64,000 nucleotides of DNA from Saprospiraceae bacterium (GTDB taxonomy: Bacteria; Bacteroidota; Bacteroidia; Chitinophagales; Saprospiraceae), in NCBI GenBank assembly GCA_028285545.1, contig JANQPA010000019.1, positions 62,001-126,000 on the forward strand. Reading direction: 5' to 3'. Each line of letters starts with the position of its first letter. Within the stretch, counting starts at the first letter, position 1. Both the position numbers and the translations under genes were made by a program. Positions 62,601 through 64,000 of the stretch are shown here, piece after piece. The notes under the pieces are model-generated. The model made no database searches. It had not been told where the DNA came from and was given only the letters and a program-made list of their open reading frames with translations.

Positions 62601-63311
62601 TTAAATATAGTCTGGCTTTAATAATTCTTCTCTAATTTCTCCTTCTATAAAGTCATACCTAAAAGCTCGGGCATCTTTTCTGCTAGAGATAAGTCTTATT
62701 AATTGTCCATTTTCATAATGTAGTCCAACTCCAATTTCAGTGGCAATACCTGGAAGAATGACTTTGCTTTCCATCAATTCAATATACCTGTCCTTTTTAC
62801 TTGGCTTGGTATTAAAAAAAGGAGCATTGCTGCCTTTTAAGAGCCCCAAACAATCAAGGCTAGTCAATGGCCCTGGGATGGAATCTGTAAGTCCTTGTTC
62901 AAACCAACATAAGGAGCCAGCGCTTATTCCACATAGCAATATCCCCTGATTATAAGCCTTTTTCAAAATAGGTTCCAAGCTCCATTCTCGCCAAATGGCC
63001 AGCATATTTTTGGTGTTTCCACCACCAACATAGATAATGTCCTGATCCAGGATAAACTCCCGGATATTTAGCACATTTCCTTTAAATAAGGAGAGATGAT
63101 TAGGTATGCATTTTTCTTTTTCAAAAAAACGATAAAATCGATGGATAAAATTTTCAGAATCTCCACTTGCGGTAGGTATAAAGCAGATTTTTGGATTATT
63201 GGAATTAGATTGAGAAAGGATATATCGATCCAGGCGCTTGTTTCTGGGTTCAATGGCAAAGCCTCCGCTGGTAGCGATGATTTTCCTTTTTACGCTATTA
63301 TTTTTTTCCAT
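62601..63311 (-). CDS. Peptidase E (S51) family protein
   Basis: A 236-residue cytoplasmic hydrolase from the ATG at 63311; upstream in-frame starts at 63332 and 63371 add residues absent from the usual N-terminus, which begins near KRKIIATSGGFA. The family features are PKICFIPTASGDSENF, IIYVGGGNTKNMLAIW and the nucleophile elbow GISAGSLCWF (Ser) near 130; HYENGQLIRLI follows. Peptidase E cleaves Asp-X dipeptides; related proteins act on cyanophycin. No cyanophycin synthetase is in the window. The start is uncertain. Confidence 0.85.
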   Translation of the reverse strand: MEKNNSVKRKIIATSGGFAIEPRNKRLDRYILSQSNSNNPKICFIPTASGDSENFIHRFYRFFEKEKCIPNHLSLFKGNVLNIREFILDQDIIYVGGGNTKNMLAIWREWSLEPILKKAYNQGILLCGISAGSLCWFEQGLTDSIPGPLTSLDCLGLLKGSNAPFFNTKPSKKDRYIELMESKVILPGIATEIGVGLHYENGQLIRLISSRKDARAFRYDFIEGEIREELLKPDYI

Positions 63312-63415
63312 TTTAATCGGAATAACTGTCATTTTAAGGTTGGAGTTCCATGACAATAGGTAAAAATTCAAGCTATTTAAAAGGCTTTGGACAACAGGCT
63401 TGTCTTAAGAATGTA

Positions 63416-64000
63416 TTAACCCTGTCTAAAGTTTTCAAGAATCCAATTAATCCCTTCAACAAACTTTTCGTACTCAGAGAGTGTCACCTTTTTCCAGGCA
63501 GAATAACGCCTTTTGTCGGCCAGGTCTTCAGCGAATTTAGATATTTGGGCTCCTTCAGAGCTTTGCTTAAGTTGGCCTTCCCTCAATTCTACCAAGCCCA
63601 GGCGACTCAGTTCAGCTACTGCCTGATCACAGCCCGATTGTCCAACTCGCCAATTGGATTGATTATAACAACGCTGCAGATCATAAATTCTACCATTGCG
63701 GGTGGCACTCATTAATTCCATGGCCAAGGGACTCAGTAGAAGCTTTTTCCATTCTGCATTAGAAGTTTCATCCTTTAAGTAGTCATATTTATAATGGCTC
63801 ATATCATTTACAAAGGCTGTATATTCCTTTAAACGTTCACTTACCTGTAGGATAATGGGTAATTTACTAAAGTTCTTCGGGCGAGAATTAAGTCGAACAA
63901 TAATGGACTTGGAGCCATCAATTTCTTTTGCATCGTCTATTATTTTCTTAAGAACCTGATGAAAATTTTGGACATAGTCAGCAGCTAAAAGATCATAGGC
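63416..64000 (-). CDS. Partial gene of unknown function, 5' end beyond the window
   Basis: The frame is open from the stop at 63416 to the last base of the window, 194 sense codons without a stop. The ATG at 63802 is internal: upstream codons continue in frame (VLKKIIDDAKEIDGSKSIIV, RPKNFSKLPIILQVSERLKE). The visible C-terminal part includes a probable winged-helix segment (DQAVAELSRLGLVELREGQL). I do not recognise the family, and the missing N-terminus prevents any functional call. Confidence 0.75.
   Translation of the reverse strand, partial: AYDLLAADYVQNFHQVLKKIIDDAKEIDGSKSIIVRLNSRPKNFSKLPIILQVSERLKEYTAFVNDMSHYKYDYLKDETSNAEWKKLLLSPLAMELMSATRNGRIYDLQRCYNQSNWRVGQSGCDQAVAELSRLGLVELREGQLKQSSEGAQISKFAEDLADKRRYSAWKKVTLSEYEKFVEGINWILENFRQG

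Overview
The window reads as a chromosomal segment of a marine or freshwater Bacteroidota bacterium, probably of the Saprospiria/Lewinella type. Pointers are a SusC/SusD pair, a Por (type IX) secretion C-terminal sorting domain, three LytS/LytTR two-component pairs, a PadR regulator paired with an ATPase-less FtsX permease, several TlpA-like proteins, AT-rich DNA and almost no Shine-Dalgarno sequences. The phylum call is firm from gene content; the order-level call is an inference. No tRNA, rRNA, CRISPR array or complete insertion sequence was seen.

Layout. 0-5 kb: a superfamily 1 helicase, an ECF sigma factor with a Cys-rich tail and an exported SnoaL-like protein. 4.9-13.2 kb: the most unusual locus, four tightly packed plus-strand genes encoding a SIR2-like protein with a C-terminal effector-associated domain, a membrane-anchored nSTAND1-type NTPase, and two exported WD40 proteins with 14 and 21 blades. 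The parts match the NTP-dependent conflict systems in which an NTPase couples a sensor to an effector, but here sensor and NTPase are separate polypeptides and the sensors carry signal peptides, suggesting a module that spans the inner membrane. 13.2-20.2 kb: LytTR/LytS pair, DoxX-like protein, PadR-FtsX pair, SYLF protein. 20.9-25.3 kb: SusC/SusD without associated enzymes. 25.3-30.6 kb: small secreted proteins, a type IX-secreted alpha/beta hydrolase, an AraC-type membrane regulator and a Tat-type thiol dioxygenase homologue. 30.7-36.3 kb: a LytTR regulator overlapping a sensor kinase whose ectodomain resembles a TlpA-type protein, followed by a hypothetical gene and a true TlpA protein. 36.5-39.9 kb: a large BNR/sortilin-like secreted protein. 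40.1-42 kb: two AT-rich orphan genes in a cassette-like arrangement with an attC-like hairpin between them. 42.2-54.9 kb: DUF2332 protein, outer-membrane protein, CBS protein, acyl-CoA synthetase, a fused EutB-EutC ethanolamine ammonia-lyase with a Tat/lipoprotein-like leader, GreA-like protein, and small housekeeping or hypothetical genes. 54.9-55.7 kb: a gene graveyard with two truncated fragments. 55.7-64 kb: hypothetical genes, a LuxR-type regulator, an erythromycin-esterase-like protein, a third LytS/LytTR pair, an M19-like protein, a peptidase E homologue and a gene running off the right edge.

A second theme is in the intergenic DNA. Many gaps contain short words repeated in tandem and then repeated in inverted orientation, giving long imperfect stem-loops. 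The word differs from site to site (NNCAAT hexamers twice, an AGAGACAGAT decamer, GTAGAA-type, GAGTGAC-type and GTAATGG-type words). Two other dispersed repeats, each in two copies, and several clean intrinsic terminators are also listed.

Limits: all functions come from motif recognition by eye. Domain borders are approximate, and starts were adjusted to an ATG where the longest reading frame began at TTG or lay ahead of an obvious signal peptide.
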